Of a DNA stretch of 40,002 bases, positions 24,440 through 32,697 are shown piece by piece. Every line of letters starts with the position of its first letter. Position 1 is the stretch's first letter. The stretch is from Candidatus Poribacteria bacterium (GTDB lineage Bacteria > Poribacteria > WGA-4E > WGA-3G). The notes under the pieces are model-generated. The model was not told the origin of the DNA, did not search any database, and was given only the letters and a program-made list of their open reading frames with translations. The stretch lies in contig JAJEDN010000081.1 of the NCBI GenBank assembly GCA_022821495.1, positions 1-40,002 on the forward strand, written 5' to 3'. The position numbers and the translations under genes were made by a program.

Positions 24440-24895
24440 TCATCTAAGTATTTTCCAAAGCCATCTTTTCAGTTGAGTCTGTTTTTTGCCTATTGGTCCG
24501 TGTGCCACAATAGATTGCGTAAGATTAGGAATCAGATTGTGCAAATCCTCAAATACCTTTAGATATGTTTTTCCAAGTACAAAACAGATTGAAGCGTAGT
24601 TATTTTCTAAGATACTTGAAAACGTTGTTTTGACTTGAGGTTGCAACTCGATTGCCCGAGGCAAGTTCATCTTTTCGTCGTACAACGGTATTGGGAAATT
24701 CTTCGGAATAAGACCGTAAGTAGCAGATAAGATATAAACATCTAATTGTTTTGCCTCATGTCGACATTCACGAAGAAAACGACGTAACACGAAAAATAGG
24801 GGACCATTGTATCGCTCAATCGCGGGTAGTAAATCCGCAGAAGTATGTTTTCGCTGCGAGCATGATAGGATAAGTAACCGTCGTTTGTATTCCAT
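24440..24895 (-). CDS. YaaA/DUF6884-like protein
   Basis: A protein of about 151 residues with an N-terminal LLILSCSQRKHTSADLLPAI block, followed by RYNGPLFFVLRRFLRE, VYILSATYGLIPKNFPIPLYDEKMN and a helical C-terminus. LILSCSxRK plus SAxYGLIP is characteristic of DUF6884 and of the wider YaaA (DUF328) group, which bind DNA or nucleobase-like ligands. The promoter -10 (24937-24932) covers an upstream in-frame ATG at 24940, so I take the ATG at 24895 as start. In Dpd-type pathways a later enzyme (DpdC) turns the nitrile of inserted preQ0 into an amide; this is the obvious vacancy here, but I cannot confirm homology. First gene of the TGT-containing operon. Confidence 0.6.
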   Translation of the reverse strand: MEYKRRLLILSCSQRKHTSADLLPAIERYNGPLFFVLRRFLRECRHEAKQLDVYILSATYGLIPKNFPIPLYDEKMNLPRAIELQPQVKTTFSSILENNYASICFVLGKTYLKVFEDLHNLIPNLTQSIVAHGPIGKKQTQLKRWLWKILR

Positions 24896-24931
24896 GGTAT
24901 TTCTGTCAACAAAACAAAAGATTAAAGCTAT

Positions 24932-24960
24932 AGTATACACCGAATCTGCATATATTGTAA
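24932..24960 (-). promoter_or_regulatory. Promoter of the TGT-containing operon
   Basis: Minus strand TTACAA (24960-24955), 17 bases, TATACT (24937-24932), 5/6 at -10 and 3/6 at -35. Its predicted start falls near 24925, leaving a leader of about 30 bases before the ATG at 24895. It separates the six-gene run from the DGQHR gene. Confidence 0.45.
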
Positions 24961-25074
24961 GTTAAACTCATGAATTTTTTCAAGGAAAAAGTTGGATAGA
25001 TTATGGAATTACAATATTATAGAGTTGGAATAATCTAATTTCATGTCACTTGCTGACTGTTACAATAGAAATGC

Positions 25075-25093
25075 CGCTCTTATCAGAAGAGCG
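25075..25093 (-). terminator. Hairpin after the DGQHR gene
   Basis: CGCTCTT-ATCAG-AAGAGCG, a perfect 7-bp stem, lies 55 bases beyond the DGQHR stop codon. It lacks a T-run on the minus strand, so it may be a 3' end stabiliser rather than a terminator. Confidence 0.35.
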
Positions 25094-25147
25094 ACAAACT
25101 AATTCACGCTGAGAATTCTACCCTTATGGCACGTTGCTACTAACAAC

Positions 25148-26560
25148 CTACCAAGACAAAGCCGATTTTCTATCCTCAATCTGTTGCCACAGTTCGTCAA
25201 CTGTTTCCTCAGATTGTGCTGGTATTAGGAAACTTTTCCATTGGTTTTTGAGATTTTCTACAAAATCCCTGTCTTCATCTTCTAAACCCAGGATCCACTG
25301 TTGGATTATGCGACCGCAACGAACAGCCTTAGTGCGTTCTTCGCTTCGCATATTCCAACGTTTTGTTGAGGTAGACCAGATTAACAAAAAATGGATCCAC
25401 GGTGGTTGATGAAGCTGCCATTCTAACTCGTTAAGTCCCTTTAGGGCAAAACTCACGGTCTCAGGAGTGGGGTTTTCCAAGTCATGAAGTCGTTTATTGA
25501 GCAGTTCGCGTGCGATTTCTGCTAACATCTGCTGCCCAATAGGCCAAAATAGTAAATGGTCTGTTTCATCGTCTTTTTCACTATTGAGAAGATTATGAAT
25601 CCGCATCTTGGTAGGTTCACTATGAAGAACTGGGAGCTCGGTAAGCAGTGCCTCCCAATATATCAATAATTCGTCATAGAGACTATCAATATATTCCTCG
25701 GATGGACGGAACCTCTGGAAAGTTTTCAGATCCGTGCCTTCCTCTCTGATTGGTCCCCATCCGTTAGAAACTCTCTGTGATGAACTCAGTAATTCAATAT
25801 TCATTTCATACAATGTTTCAATGCTTGTAAAGTATGGATCTCTGGTTGTTAGATTTTTACCCTTCCGAGTCTTAATTCGCCTTGATTCTTGCTGTCTACC
25901 AGCGAATTGAAAAAAAGCATTCTCAGCAATCAGCCTTCTTGTGAGAATCGCAAATGTATCGTCTTCATCCATAATGATGTTGGTCGCCTGGTCCATCGGT
26001 TTGGCATAGCGGTTTAAGTTGGAGAAGAGCCTGCGGTACTTTTGCATGAAAGTTTCATTGGAATCGTCCGTGTTAGGTACAATGACAATGACGGAGAATT
26101 CGTCGTTTTCAAAGTCTTTGGGAGCATCGTCTGATGTCGGATCATTTCGCGTCAGAAGCGTCTTAATCGCTGATAGACGATGTTGACCGTCTAGGGCATA
26201 GTATTTCTGCGTTCCGTCAAACTTCAAGACCCCGAACGCTTCGTTAAGCCGACGATCGCCATGGAAAAGTGCGAAGCGTGGATCTTCGGTAACCTCAACT
26301 GGATAAAACACCGGGTCTCCTTCAAGTGCTGCAACAACAATTGAGGAGAAAAAACGGTGGGGTTGACGTTTCAAATATTCCACAATATCTTTCTTAACTC
26401 TACTCTCATCCAGAACTCGCTGGATTGCCTCGTCAAGAGTTCGATCTTCGTGGACTTCAGAAGCATACATTACATTTTGGCTTAGTTCGCGTGCACTCAT
26501 TTTAACTACATAATAATTCCATGTACCCATGCGCGAGCATAGAGCTGGATAAATATTCAT
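25148..26560 (-). CDS. DGQHR-domain protein (DndB/DpdB-like)
   Basis: A protein of about 470 residues whose hallmark is YALDGQHRLSAIKTLL (DGQHR at residues 124-128 from my start). Flanking marks are AALEGDPVFYPVEV, FHGDRRLNEAFGVLKFDG and IVIVPNTDD...YRRLFSNLNRYAKPMD, all typical of this ParB-like family. In Dnd systems DndB is the regulator, and in Dpd systems the family member DpdB is an ATPase-like helper for preQ0 insertion. Here the gene lies between the SspBCD-like genes and the TGT-like operon, so either assignment is possible. I choose ATG 26560 because GGAGG stands 8 bases upstream; a longer in-frame start at 26668 would lie within the GIY-YIG gene. A hairpin follows the stop. Confidence 0.82.
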   Translation of the reverse strand: MNIYPALCSRMGTWNYYVVKMSARELSQNVMYASEVHEDRTLDEAIQRVLDESRVKKDIVEYLKRQPHRFFSSIVVAALEGDPVFYPVEVTEDPRFALFHGDRRLNEAFGVLKFDGTQKYYALDGQHRLSAIKTLLTRNDPTSDDAPKDFENDEFSVIVIVPNTDDSNETFMQKYRRLFSNLNRYAKPMDQATNIIMDEDDTFAILTRRLIAENAFFQFAGRQQESRRIKTRKGKNLTTRDPYFTSIETLYEMNIELLSSSQRVSNGWGPIREEGTDLKTFQRFRPSEEYIDSLYDELLIYWEALLTELPVLHSEPTKMRIHNLLNSEKDDETDHLLFWPIGQQMLAEIARELLNKRLHDLENPTPETVSFALKGLNELEWQLHQPPWIHFLLIWSTSTKRWNMRSEERTKAVRCGRIIQQWILGLEDEDRDFVENLKNQWKSFLIPAQSEETVDELWQQIEDRKSALSW

Positions 26561-26595
26561 AAGTATATCCTCCATTAAACGTGACAGTTTCAGTA

Positions 26596-27033
26596 TTAAG
26601 CAGGTCGTGGATTTAAAATCCTCGCTGGGATATGGCCACGTATACGGTTTGCTGGTGGGCCAAAGCAATCAATGAGACGGGCTTCTAATTCAGAGGCTTT
26701 GTCGGTGTTTACTTCAGTAAACCAGTATTCAAGATTATCACCGAAACACTGTCTCGCCAACACAAGTTCTGGTTTTGGGTTGTTGCAGTGATAGAGAAAA
26801 CGATCGTATAGGGTGCCTCTATCTGCTTTTCCAACATAGATGACATTGTATAGCGATTTAAAAGGTGATTGATTGAAATGAGGTATCTTAACACAAATAA
26901 TGTAGACCCCTGAACGTTTAGGCACATGGTCCCGGTAAAGTTGGGCTAACCTTGTTTTTGACCAATTTGTACCTTCTATGACTCGTGGTAGAGTATCCCA
27001 TTCTTGTTTTTCGAGTGTCCAACCGTGACGCAT
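26596..27033 (-). CDS. GIY-YIG nuclease-family protein
   Basis: A 145-residue protein with SGVYIICVKI (residues 41-50, GVYI strand), NVIYVGKADRGTLYDRF (63-79, with YVG, Lys and Arg78), a Glu within ASELEARLI (113-121) and an Asn in GPPANR (125-130). All GIY-YIG catalytic positions look intact. A 40-residue N-terminal extension (WTLEKQEWDTLPRV) precedes the domain. Family members are homing or repair nucleases and are also found as effectors of phage defence. It lies 57 bases after the PAPS-reductase-like gene and 35 bases before the DGQHR gene, in one transcription unit. It may be the base-sensing or cleaving effector, or an inserted accessory. Confidence 0.78.
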   Translation of the reverse strand: MRHGWTLEKQEWDTLPRVIEGTNWSKTRLAQLYRDHVPKRSGVYIICVKIPHFNQSPFKSLYNVIYVGKADRGTLYDRFLYHCNNPKPELVLARQCFGDNLEYWFTEVNTDKASELEARLIDCFGPPANRIRGHIPARILNPRPA

Positions 27034-27090
27034 AATATATCCCGTTTCAATTATTCGTTATCTTTCCCGATAATCTATAAATTATTTAGT

Positions 27091-27927
27091 TCACTTATGA
27101 CAAGGCAAACACGGTTCCTCGTCATCCTCATCATCAAGGACATCCGTGAGGATTTCTATGAGGCGGCGGTTCGGTTTTGCTGCTTTCTTGGATGCCATCG
27201 CTTTTTCGGTATTTGCCTTGATTTCCGCGATCCGTTCTGGTTGCGATAACTCCTCTAAACTTTCACCCTGGCACCATGTGAACCGTTCACCTGTTTCTGG
27301 GTTGAATTTCTCATAACCCTTAGCGAGCTCAAAGAGGTCTGGATGCTGTTCTAACAGACCGACCCACTCGGATTTACGCTGGAAAAAGCAGAAGTAACAT
27401 CCAGAACGTGTCCGCCATTTGTAATAGTCGGGTAGACCGAGTCCACTTTCCTCCAGGATTCGGTAGACATCCTCTTTCGTGATGCCATCTTCTTTGAACG
27501 GGTATTTAGGCTCAATGTTGCGGAGCGAGGAGATGCTCGGCGGCTTGTAACCGATACGATCTTCGTCGGCGCGGATGGCGATGTAGTGATATGCTGTATC
27601 CTCACCGATGTATTCCTCAAAAGGTCGTATTTTCAGGTTGACGGTACACCAGCGGATTTGGGACGACGGCAACAACCCACCGTAGACTGTCAGCCAATGA
27701 TCGAAATCGCGGTTACTGTTGGCATCGGCGTTCATATTGAGACGCACAATCGGTTTACCGAGAAACGCCTCTAACCGATCCAAAAAATCGTAAGTCTCCT
27801 GCAATTCCTTGCCGGTATCAGAGAAGAAGTATTCCATCTCCGGTACCCGATCCCGCATATAAACAGCGAGTGCTGAACTGTCTTTACCACCGGAGAGTCC
27901 AAGGACGTGGCGGATGTTTTCTGCCAT
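27091..27927 (-). CDS. PAPS reductase-like PP-loop protein (SspD/DndC-like sulfur transferase candidate)
   Basis: A 278-residue protein with PP-loop SGGKDSSAL (residues 12-20), then YFFSDTGKELQETYDFL typical of PAPS reductase/DndC relatives. Cysteines lie at C94 (RWCTVNLK), C177 and C180 (SGCYFCFFQRKSEW), and near the end (EPCLPCHK, C273/C276). The C177-x2-C180 pair plus C94 suits an Fe-S or zinc site as in DndC. In DNA phosphorothioation this protein activates the backbone with ATP for sulfur exchange. AGAGG lies 7 bases before the ATG; it follows the large ATPase gene by 12 bases in the SspB-C-D order. QueC-type PP-loop enzymes of preQ0 synthesis were considered, but the PAPS-reductase motifs fit better. 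Confidence 0.82.
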   Translation of the reverse strand: MAENIRHVLGLSGGKDSSALAVYMRDRVPEMEYFFSDTGKELQETYDFLDRLEAFLGKPIVRLNMNADANSNRDFDHWLTVYGGLLPSSQIRWCTVNLKIRPFEEYIGEDTAYHYIAIRADEDRIGYKPPSISSLRNIEPKYPFKEDGITKEDVYRILEESGLGLPDYYKWRTRSGCYFCFFQRKSEWVGLLEQHPDLFELAKGYEKFNPETGERFTWCQGESLEELSQPERIAEIKANTEKAMASKKAAKPNRRLIEILTDVLDDEDDEEPCLPCHK

Positions 27928-27939
27928 CTTTTCACCTCT

Positions 27940-30900
27940 CTATTCATCAAGTTGTTGCATCCATTTTTGTGAAATTCGCGCCAGGATAGCGATATGGAGT
28001 TCTGGGTTATCGTCTACATCAAACTTGTCGAAAATCTTCCTAATCTCGTCTTCCATTTCAGTGGCTTGTTCGTCAGCCGTCGGTGTCAAGGTGACAACCC
28101 GTTCCTGTTCGGTTCGATTTGGGGCGGTGATACCTATCCGAATTGGCTCGCCTGTCGATGATTCGGTGCGCGCTATTTTCTCATAAGACACCGCTTCAAA
28201 GTGCCTGAATTTCCTCGCAAGTTGCGCGAGATTGCTTTCAAATTGCACTTTATCTGTGTCTACCCACGCTGAAGGCGGCTTTTTCGCGAGGTAGGTAGCG
28301 ATTGCCTCAAGCCAACCCGTGTGATCGTGTCCGCCACTACAAACTTGGACTAAAAATCCTTTGAGATCCATTTCGATTGTTACCGCCAACAGCGGTTCGG
28401 CTCTGGCGACCAGTTCAGTACGGAGTTTTTCTGTAGTTGGTGTCAAACCGAACGCGACCACTAACATCTGTTCAACGGAATTCAGTAAAACCTCATAAGC
28501 CTGTTCCAATTCAGACAGTGCGTCCCGTAGTACGCCAAAGAATTCTGATACTGTTTCGGTACTTGTTGCTGCCTCTGCTCCAAAATCTGAGAACCCGAAT
28601 GCTTCCGGCAACTGTTTAAAGAGGAGTTCATCAGGTTCACGAGCATTCAGAACAACTTTACGGAGGTTCTTTGCGGTATCACTCAATTCTTGTGTCGTCA
28701 AAGTATATTTCGGCAATTGGGCAATCGTTCGCATTAACGGCGTAACGACTGTTAATAAATCAAGCGTTTGGGTTTCTGCCGATGGATTGAACACCTTTGA
28801 AAATTGTGAAAACAGATCAGAGCGGACTCCCGTCATCTGAAATCGTTTCAATTCAAATAGTTGCGGTGCCTTAAGGAACCTTTCAAAGACCGGCATTGAC
28901 CAATCTGCTATAAATGACCCGTTTTCATAGAGTGCAATCTCTGTTTTGTAGTGATGCATCACAGCGCATAGAAGGATCGGCAGGGTACCTTCCCGAACAC
29001 CGAGCGGCGGATTCATCAAATCTTCATAGAGTTGGACGACAGGTTGCCGTTCACCTTCAGATGTTTCGAGAAAGGCTTCAATCGCTTTCCATGTGTGTTT
29101 TATCTCGGTTTTATCATCTATTTTCGGAGGATAGAAACCCCACATCCCTGAATTTTTGCGATGTATGCCTGTCTCTACTAAAAGTGAGCGATAGATGCTC
29201 ATTTCAGCGGGATAGCCAGTGATACCGAGGTTCTCTTGGTCGCTATTTTCAAGCATCGCTTGGATTAATTTCTTTCGGGCAGTTGTTACCGCACCAGAGA
29301 TTTTCCGCCGATTGATGAGTTCATTCCGAATAAGCGGAGTCTTGTGGTAAACCTCGTCACAGATTTTGGATAGATACTCGTTTCTTGCGCGTTGCGAATC
29401 GATATCTATCTCTTGTCCCTTGTGAAACCACCGACACGGTTCATCAGTGTCGCCCCCAAAAATCTTTGTGAGTTGATCAGCGATATCCCTTTCTGCTGCT
29501 ACCCACCGGATTGAAAGTTCACGTCTCGCCACCGCATCACCTTCGAGTTCAGGCGTATTTTCCGAAATCCAGTGCAGACAGGCGAGTTCAGTGACAGCAT
29601 CGCGGAGAAAACGGGTGGAATGTGGAATACCGATCAGCACGTTTTGATGTTCGGTGACATTTTTTCCGTTCACTTTTTCGATGAACTGATTCACTTCCTC
29701 TTCACCCGCAGGCAGTGCGTAGAGCACCAGACCGTCGGCATCACCGAACGGTTCACTCAGGTTCGCATCAAAGTTTTCAAGATCGGTGTACCGCACCTTG
29801 AAATAGCGAAGTGTGCCTTTCTCAAACAGGTGTCGGCGAGCAATCAGAGGTCGCGGCGGCGCGAGTTTTGACAGATAATTCGTAAGTGTCTCATTCGGAT
29901 CAAGGTGTCCCTCCGCTGCGTGGGACAACGCCTCGATATCAATATCGCTTCCCTCCCACAATGCATAGGCATCGTTGTAGCGACGGTAGATAACAATTGA
30001 ACGTTTTTCCAGTGTCTTTAGTGCGGTATCAAACGCCTGATTGAATTCCGGTGTGTGATCATCTAAGGCATAACGGAGTATCCGCTGGGAGGCTTTCAGG
30101 TGCGTACTGACCTCTCCGATAATACTGAGCAATCCGATCGTCTTAATGAGTTTAACGAGTGTCGGCGATGGGTCCGTCAGTCGGTTAATAGCCATCTCGA
30201 TTTCGACCCACTTGTCGCCGTCGCGTGAGGCGTACAGCCGGTTCGCTATAGTGGTGTTGAGATAATCGTACAGGTCCGCGATGGACAACATCGGCAGCAC
30301 ACTTCCATCATAGTGCTGATTTGAAAGAAAGTCTTGTAATCCGTGAGGTTCGCTTGAACTCAAAAAAGCAAAGAGCGAACGTTCATTCTGTGCAAACCGC
30401 CGGAAGATTGGACCGATGATCAATGCTACGGTCGGGTGAAGTGGGAGACAGTCTCGTAAGAGTCCGCTGAATTCATCGGCGTTTAGTTGAATGGGTTTGA
30501 GATCCGATTCAATAGAAACGGGTAGATTTTCTTTCTCACGCACGGATTCATCTTGGATAGCGGACGCAATCAGTCGCAGTATCTGTTCTGCCGGTTCGAC
30601 AAAGGCGATGTCTTCAAACCGTCCTTGGACCTTTGCCCACTCCTCGCGTTGTGATTTCGCTAACCGATGTGCGTATTGTTCAAACGCCTGATGCAGAATC
30701 GTTAGTAAGAATAGTGGTGTTTGCTCGCTGCGTGTCGCAAATTCGGCGAGCGTTTGTAGGACAAATACATCACCTTGTGCTGGAGATTGCGCAGCGTACT
30801 CAAGGAATTTTCCGAGTTCATCGATCACTAACAGGAGACCACTACCGCCATTTTTGGCAATATAATGTGTTGCGGACTCGAACAGTTCGGTGATTTCAGA

Positions 30901-31431
30901 GGCACTGGGAGGTTGTCCTTGGTCTGCCATTTTTGACAGATTTTTGATTTTCCGATGCAGCGAACTCCGTGGGGACATGCCATTAAAAGCAGTGATTCCG
31001 TGTTCTAATCCTCGCAGGAGCGCGAGTGTAATCGGGGCACGTTCGCCAGAGATTAGCACTGGGCAGAATCCTGATGACGGATTTTTTCCGTTACCGTTCG
31101 CACTGATGAACCGTTCATACAGCGAGGTATCTCCACGCTGTAGCATTTCTAAAGCTTGTCGTGTCGTTGGGGCGTTCGGATTCCCGAGCAGTTTCGCAGC
31201 GAAAAGCGCGAACGCTGATTTCCCTGACCCGTAAGGACCAGTGAGGGACCACGCTTTCGATGTTGCACTCTTCTCTTGTGCTGAAATGAGACGGGTGAGG
31301 GTTTCCCGCGCTTTGACGGTCACAACGTACCCATCTAACGCGTTTTCGGTATAAAAATCGCGCTCCAGATGCACTGAACGCTGAAAACGTTCTGTGATGT
31401 GAAAAATATCTGATAACGGGACGTTATTCAT
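27940..31431 (-). CDS. Large P-loop ATPase (SspC-like) of the phosphorothioation module
   Basis: A 1163-residue ATPase. Walker A is SLTGPYGSGKSAFALFAAKLLG (motif GPYGSGKS at residues 65-72) and Walker B is LLLVIDELGKFLEYA (199-213), with further blocks LAEFATRSEQTPLFLLTILHQAFEQYA and RGLEHGITAF. The rest is a long helical region without a second ATPase site; the tail (CRWFHKGQEID, GITGYPAEMSIYRSLLVETG) is unassigned. I infer SspC-like from its place between DUF4007 and the PAPS-reductase-like gene; SspC ATPases drive sulfur insertion with SspB and SspD. It overlaps the DUF4007 gene by 8 bases at the start. Alternative: a PglY/BrxC-like ATPase, but no PglZ or methylase is nearby. Confidence 0.7.
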   Translation of the reverse strand: MNNVPLSDIFHITERFQRSVHLERDFYTENALDGYVVTVKARETLTRLISAQEKSATSKAWSLTGPYGSGKSAFALFAAKLLGNPNAPTTRQALEMLQRGDTSLYERFISANGNGKNPSSGFCPVLISGERAPITLALLRGLEHGITAFNGMSPRSSLHRKIKNLSKMADQGQPPSASEITELFESATHYIAKNGGSGLLLVIDELGKFLEYAAQSPAQGDVFVLQTLAEFATRSEQTPLFLLTILHQAFEQYAHRLAKSQREEWAKVQGRFEDIAFVEPAEQILRLIASAIQDESVREKENLPVSIESDLKPIQLNADEFSGLLRDCLPLHPTVALIIGPIFRRFAQNERSLFAFLSSSEPHGLQDFLSNQHYDGSVLPMLSIADLYDYLNTTIANRLYASRDGDKWVEIEMAINRLTDPSPTLVKLIKTIGLLSIIGEVSTHLKASQRILRYALDDHTPEFNQAFDTALKTLEKRSIVIYRRYNDAYALWEGSDIDIEALSHAAEGHLDPNETLTNYLSKLAPPRPLIARRHLFEKGTLRYFKVRYTDLENFDANLSEPFGDADGLVLYALPAGEEEVNQFIEKVNGKNVTEHQNVLIGIPHSTRFLRDAVTELACLHWISENTPELEGDAVARRELSIRWVAAERDIADQLTKIFGGDTDEPCRWFHKGQEIDIDSQRARNEYLSKICDEVYHKTPLIRNELINRRKISGAVTTARKKLIQAMLENSDQENLGITGYPAEMSIYRSLLVETGIHRKNSGMWGFYPPKIDDKTEIKHTWKAIEAFLETSEGERQPVVQLYEDLMNPPLGVREGTLPILLCAVMHHYKTEIALYENGSFIADWSMPVFERFLKAPQLFELKRFQMTGVRSDLFSQFSKVFNPSAETQTLDLLTVVTPLMRTIAQLPKYTLTTQELSDTAKNLRKVVLNAREPDELLFKQLPEAFGFSDFGAEAATSTETVSEFFGVLRDALSELEQAYEVLLNSVEQMLVVAFGLTPTTEKLRTELVARAEPLLAVTIEMDLKGFLVQVCSGGHDHTGWLEAIATYLAKKPPSAWVDTDKVQFESNLAQLARKFRHFEAVSYEKIARTESSTGEPIRIGITAPNRTEQERVVTLTPTADEQATEMEDEIRKIFDKFDVDDNPELHIAILARISQKWMQQLDE

Positions 31432-32395
31432 AGTACCCCTCTAAAAGTTCCATCTGTTTTAAATTTCTATGTCGATACAGCTGCTTGAGACCAGTTGTTT
31501 CATCGTATTGCAATGCACCGTCCGTAAGTTTGGCAAGTTTTTCGAGGTAGGTCGTCATCGTATCCTCATTTAATCTAAAAACCCGTCCGGGACTTGCGGG
31601 TGCGTACATCAAATCTGAGAACGTAAGCGATTTTCCCCACAAGAGGCGACTTTCCCAAAACGTATCTATTGCCCACGCAACGACTTCAATCGGTAGTGTC
31701 TCTTTGTCGCCCCGCTGGAATTCATAACCTTCGCCATCCGGTAATTCAGCAATTAGATTCAGTTCAACGAGCGGACAGTCAAACGTCTCCTCAACAACAC
31801 CATCACTATGACGCGATTGGCAGTAGGTGCGGATAAAACAGTTGACATCCCGTTGAAGTGTGTTCGCGGAAACGGGGCGCATAGATTGTTTCTGTTGCCG
31901 TGCCCATTTATACACGTCTCTCGCGAATATAGGTAGTGTGAATTGGTTCCCTCTTAGAATATTAAATGCCCAGTACCACGCGGTCGCCTGATCGGTATTG
32001 GTCGCGATTTGCCAGTGAATTAACCATAAAGTGGCTGGGTCGTCGAGGTATGGGTCGAATCCGTTTTCACCAAAAATGGCTCTGCCGAGGGCGGTTGGCA
32101 CGAATTGCCCACGCCGATAGCCGGTCCCCTGCTCTCTGAGACGCATGGTGAGTTGTTTAGGTTGACCTGTCCCTTCTTCAATGAGCCTTGATACGCGGCA
32201 CCAGTGGCGGATGGAGTTCACCATGTTTTTTCCGACCCCTAACGTAACAGAGGCGTTCTCGGATGAAAAGACTGTCGAATCTTTTATCACGGCTTCAACA
32301 CCCTTCTTTAGCCATGTGTATCGGAATGGAAACGTCTGATGTCCTGAGAAGGAGGGTGTAATTTTCTGTGGGGGGATTGTGTACGCGTTACGCAA
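31424..32395 (-). CDS. DUF4007 protein (SspB-like)
   Basis: A 323-residue protein opening with SFSGHQTFPFRYTWLKKGVEAV (residues 15-36), the recognised DUF4007 signature, then VTLGVGKNMVNSIRHWCRVSRLIEE and PTALGRAIFGENGFDPYLDDPATLWLIHWQI, also typical. DUF4007 is the family of SspB in SspABCD DNA-phosphorothioation systems, as I recall, where SspB nicks DNA for sulfur insertion. The start is TTG 32395, chosen because GGGGAGGG lies 6 bases ahead; no better start exists. It overlaps the ATPase gene by 8 bases, so the B-C order is coupled. Transcription runs through a 270-base leader with a terminator directly before the gene. Confidence 0.78.
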   Translation of the reverse strand: MRNAYTIPPQKITPSFSGHQTFPFRYTWLKKGVEAVIKDSTVFSSENASVTLGVGKNMVNSIRHWCRVSRLIEEGTGQPKQLTMRLREQGTGYRRGQFVPTALGRAIFGENGFDPYLDDPATLWLIHWQIATNTDQATAWYWAFNILRGNQFTLPIFARDVYKWARQQKQSMRPVSANTLQRDVNCFIRTYCQSRHSDGVVEETFDCPLVELNLIAELPDGEGYEFQRGDKETLPIEVVAWAIDTFWESRLLWGKSLTFSDLMYAPASPGRVFRLNEDTMTTYLEKLAKLTDGALQYDETTGLKQLYRHRNLKQMELLEGYYE

Positions 32396-32424
32396 ATTGC
32401 ACCCTCCCCAGAAGACATGAGAAC

Positions 32425-32461
32425 AAAAAAAGCCCGCGTCTGTGTGAGAAGGCGCGCGGAC
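32425..32461 (-). terminator. Rho-independent terminator / attenuator before the SspB-like gene
   Basis: Read on the minus strand: GTCCGCG (32461-32455), loop of 16, CGCGGGC (32438-32432), then seven T (32431-32425). One pair is G-U. No T-run follows in the plus direction, so it acts only on minus-strand transcripts, those heading into the SspB-like gene. Confidence 0.7.
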
Positions 32462-32506
32462 TCAAAATATCGGCGAGTGCTATGCGTGTTTCGTGAAGGT
32501 TTTTAC

Positions 32507-32659
32507 TTACTGTTTGTAAAGTGGGGGGGGGGGGGCGATCGGCTTGTTAAAATCTAATACGCGTGTGGGTTCTAAGCGTGTTAGGGGTTGCCGTGGATAG
32601 CGATTGTTATTAAGCGCGTGTCGTATTTGGGTTGCGGTTTTCGAGTGTAGGTTTTCCAT
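32507..32659 (-). CDS. Possible 50-codon leader frame with polyproline tail (poly-C tract)
   Basis: ATG at 32659 opens 50 codons (MENLHSKTATQIRHALNNNR...IAPPPPLYKQ, then TAA). The four-proline run comes from the 13-C tract. One extra C would let the frame run on through the attenuator to about 90 codons; one fewer would stop it a few codons later. No good ribosome site precedes the ATG, which lies only a few bases after the expected transcript start, so translation may be leaderless or absent. Could be chance. Confidence 0.25.
   Translation of the reverse strand: MENLHSKTATQIRHALNNNRYPRQPLTRLEPTRVLDFNKPIAPPPPLYKQ
32523..32535. repeat. 13-base poly-G homopolymer
   Basis: Thirteen consecutive G on the plus strand within the leader of the SspB-like gene. 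Tracts of this length slip during replication and are also prone to assembly length error. Confidence 0.9.
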
Positions 32660-32667
32660 TGCCTTAA

Positions 32668-32697
32668 ATTTTAGCACAAACTTGTGTTAGATGTCAA
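32668..32697 (-). promoter_or_regulatory. Near-consensus promoter of the SspBCD-like operon
   Basis: TTGACA (32697-32692, 6/6), 18 bases, TAAAAT (32673-32668, 5/6) on the minus strand. The -35 overlaps the last codons of the HNH gene. Expected transcript start is near 32661. Confidence 0.7.

Larger units (their letters stand above)
32396..32693 (-). promoter_or_regulatory. Leader of the SspB-like gene with promoter, small frame, homopolymer and attenuator
   Basis: This interval holds the promoter pair 32668-32697, a 50-codon frame (32507-32659), a 13-G homopolymer on the plus strand (32523-32535; C on the mRNA), and a hairpin with a T7 tail (32425-32461) 30 bases before the TTG start. The order promoter, frame, terminator, strong Shine-Dalgarno (GGGGAGGG) is the layout of an attenuated operon. 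Confidence 0.6.

Noticed and set aside
26560..26668. N-terminal extension of the DGQHR protein
   Set aside because: The extension overlaps the GIY-YIG gene and has no ribosome site, whereas ATG 26560 has GGAGG at ideal spacing.
27091..32395. A BREX system (large ATPase plus PAPS-reductase-like gene)
   Set aside because: No PglZ, PglX methylase, BrxL or BrxA is present, while DUF4007 and an SBD-HNH nuclease fit a phosphorothioation system better.
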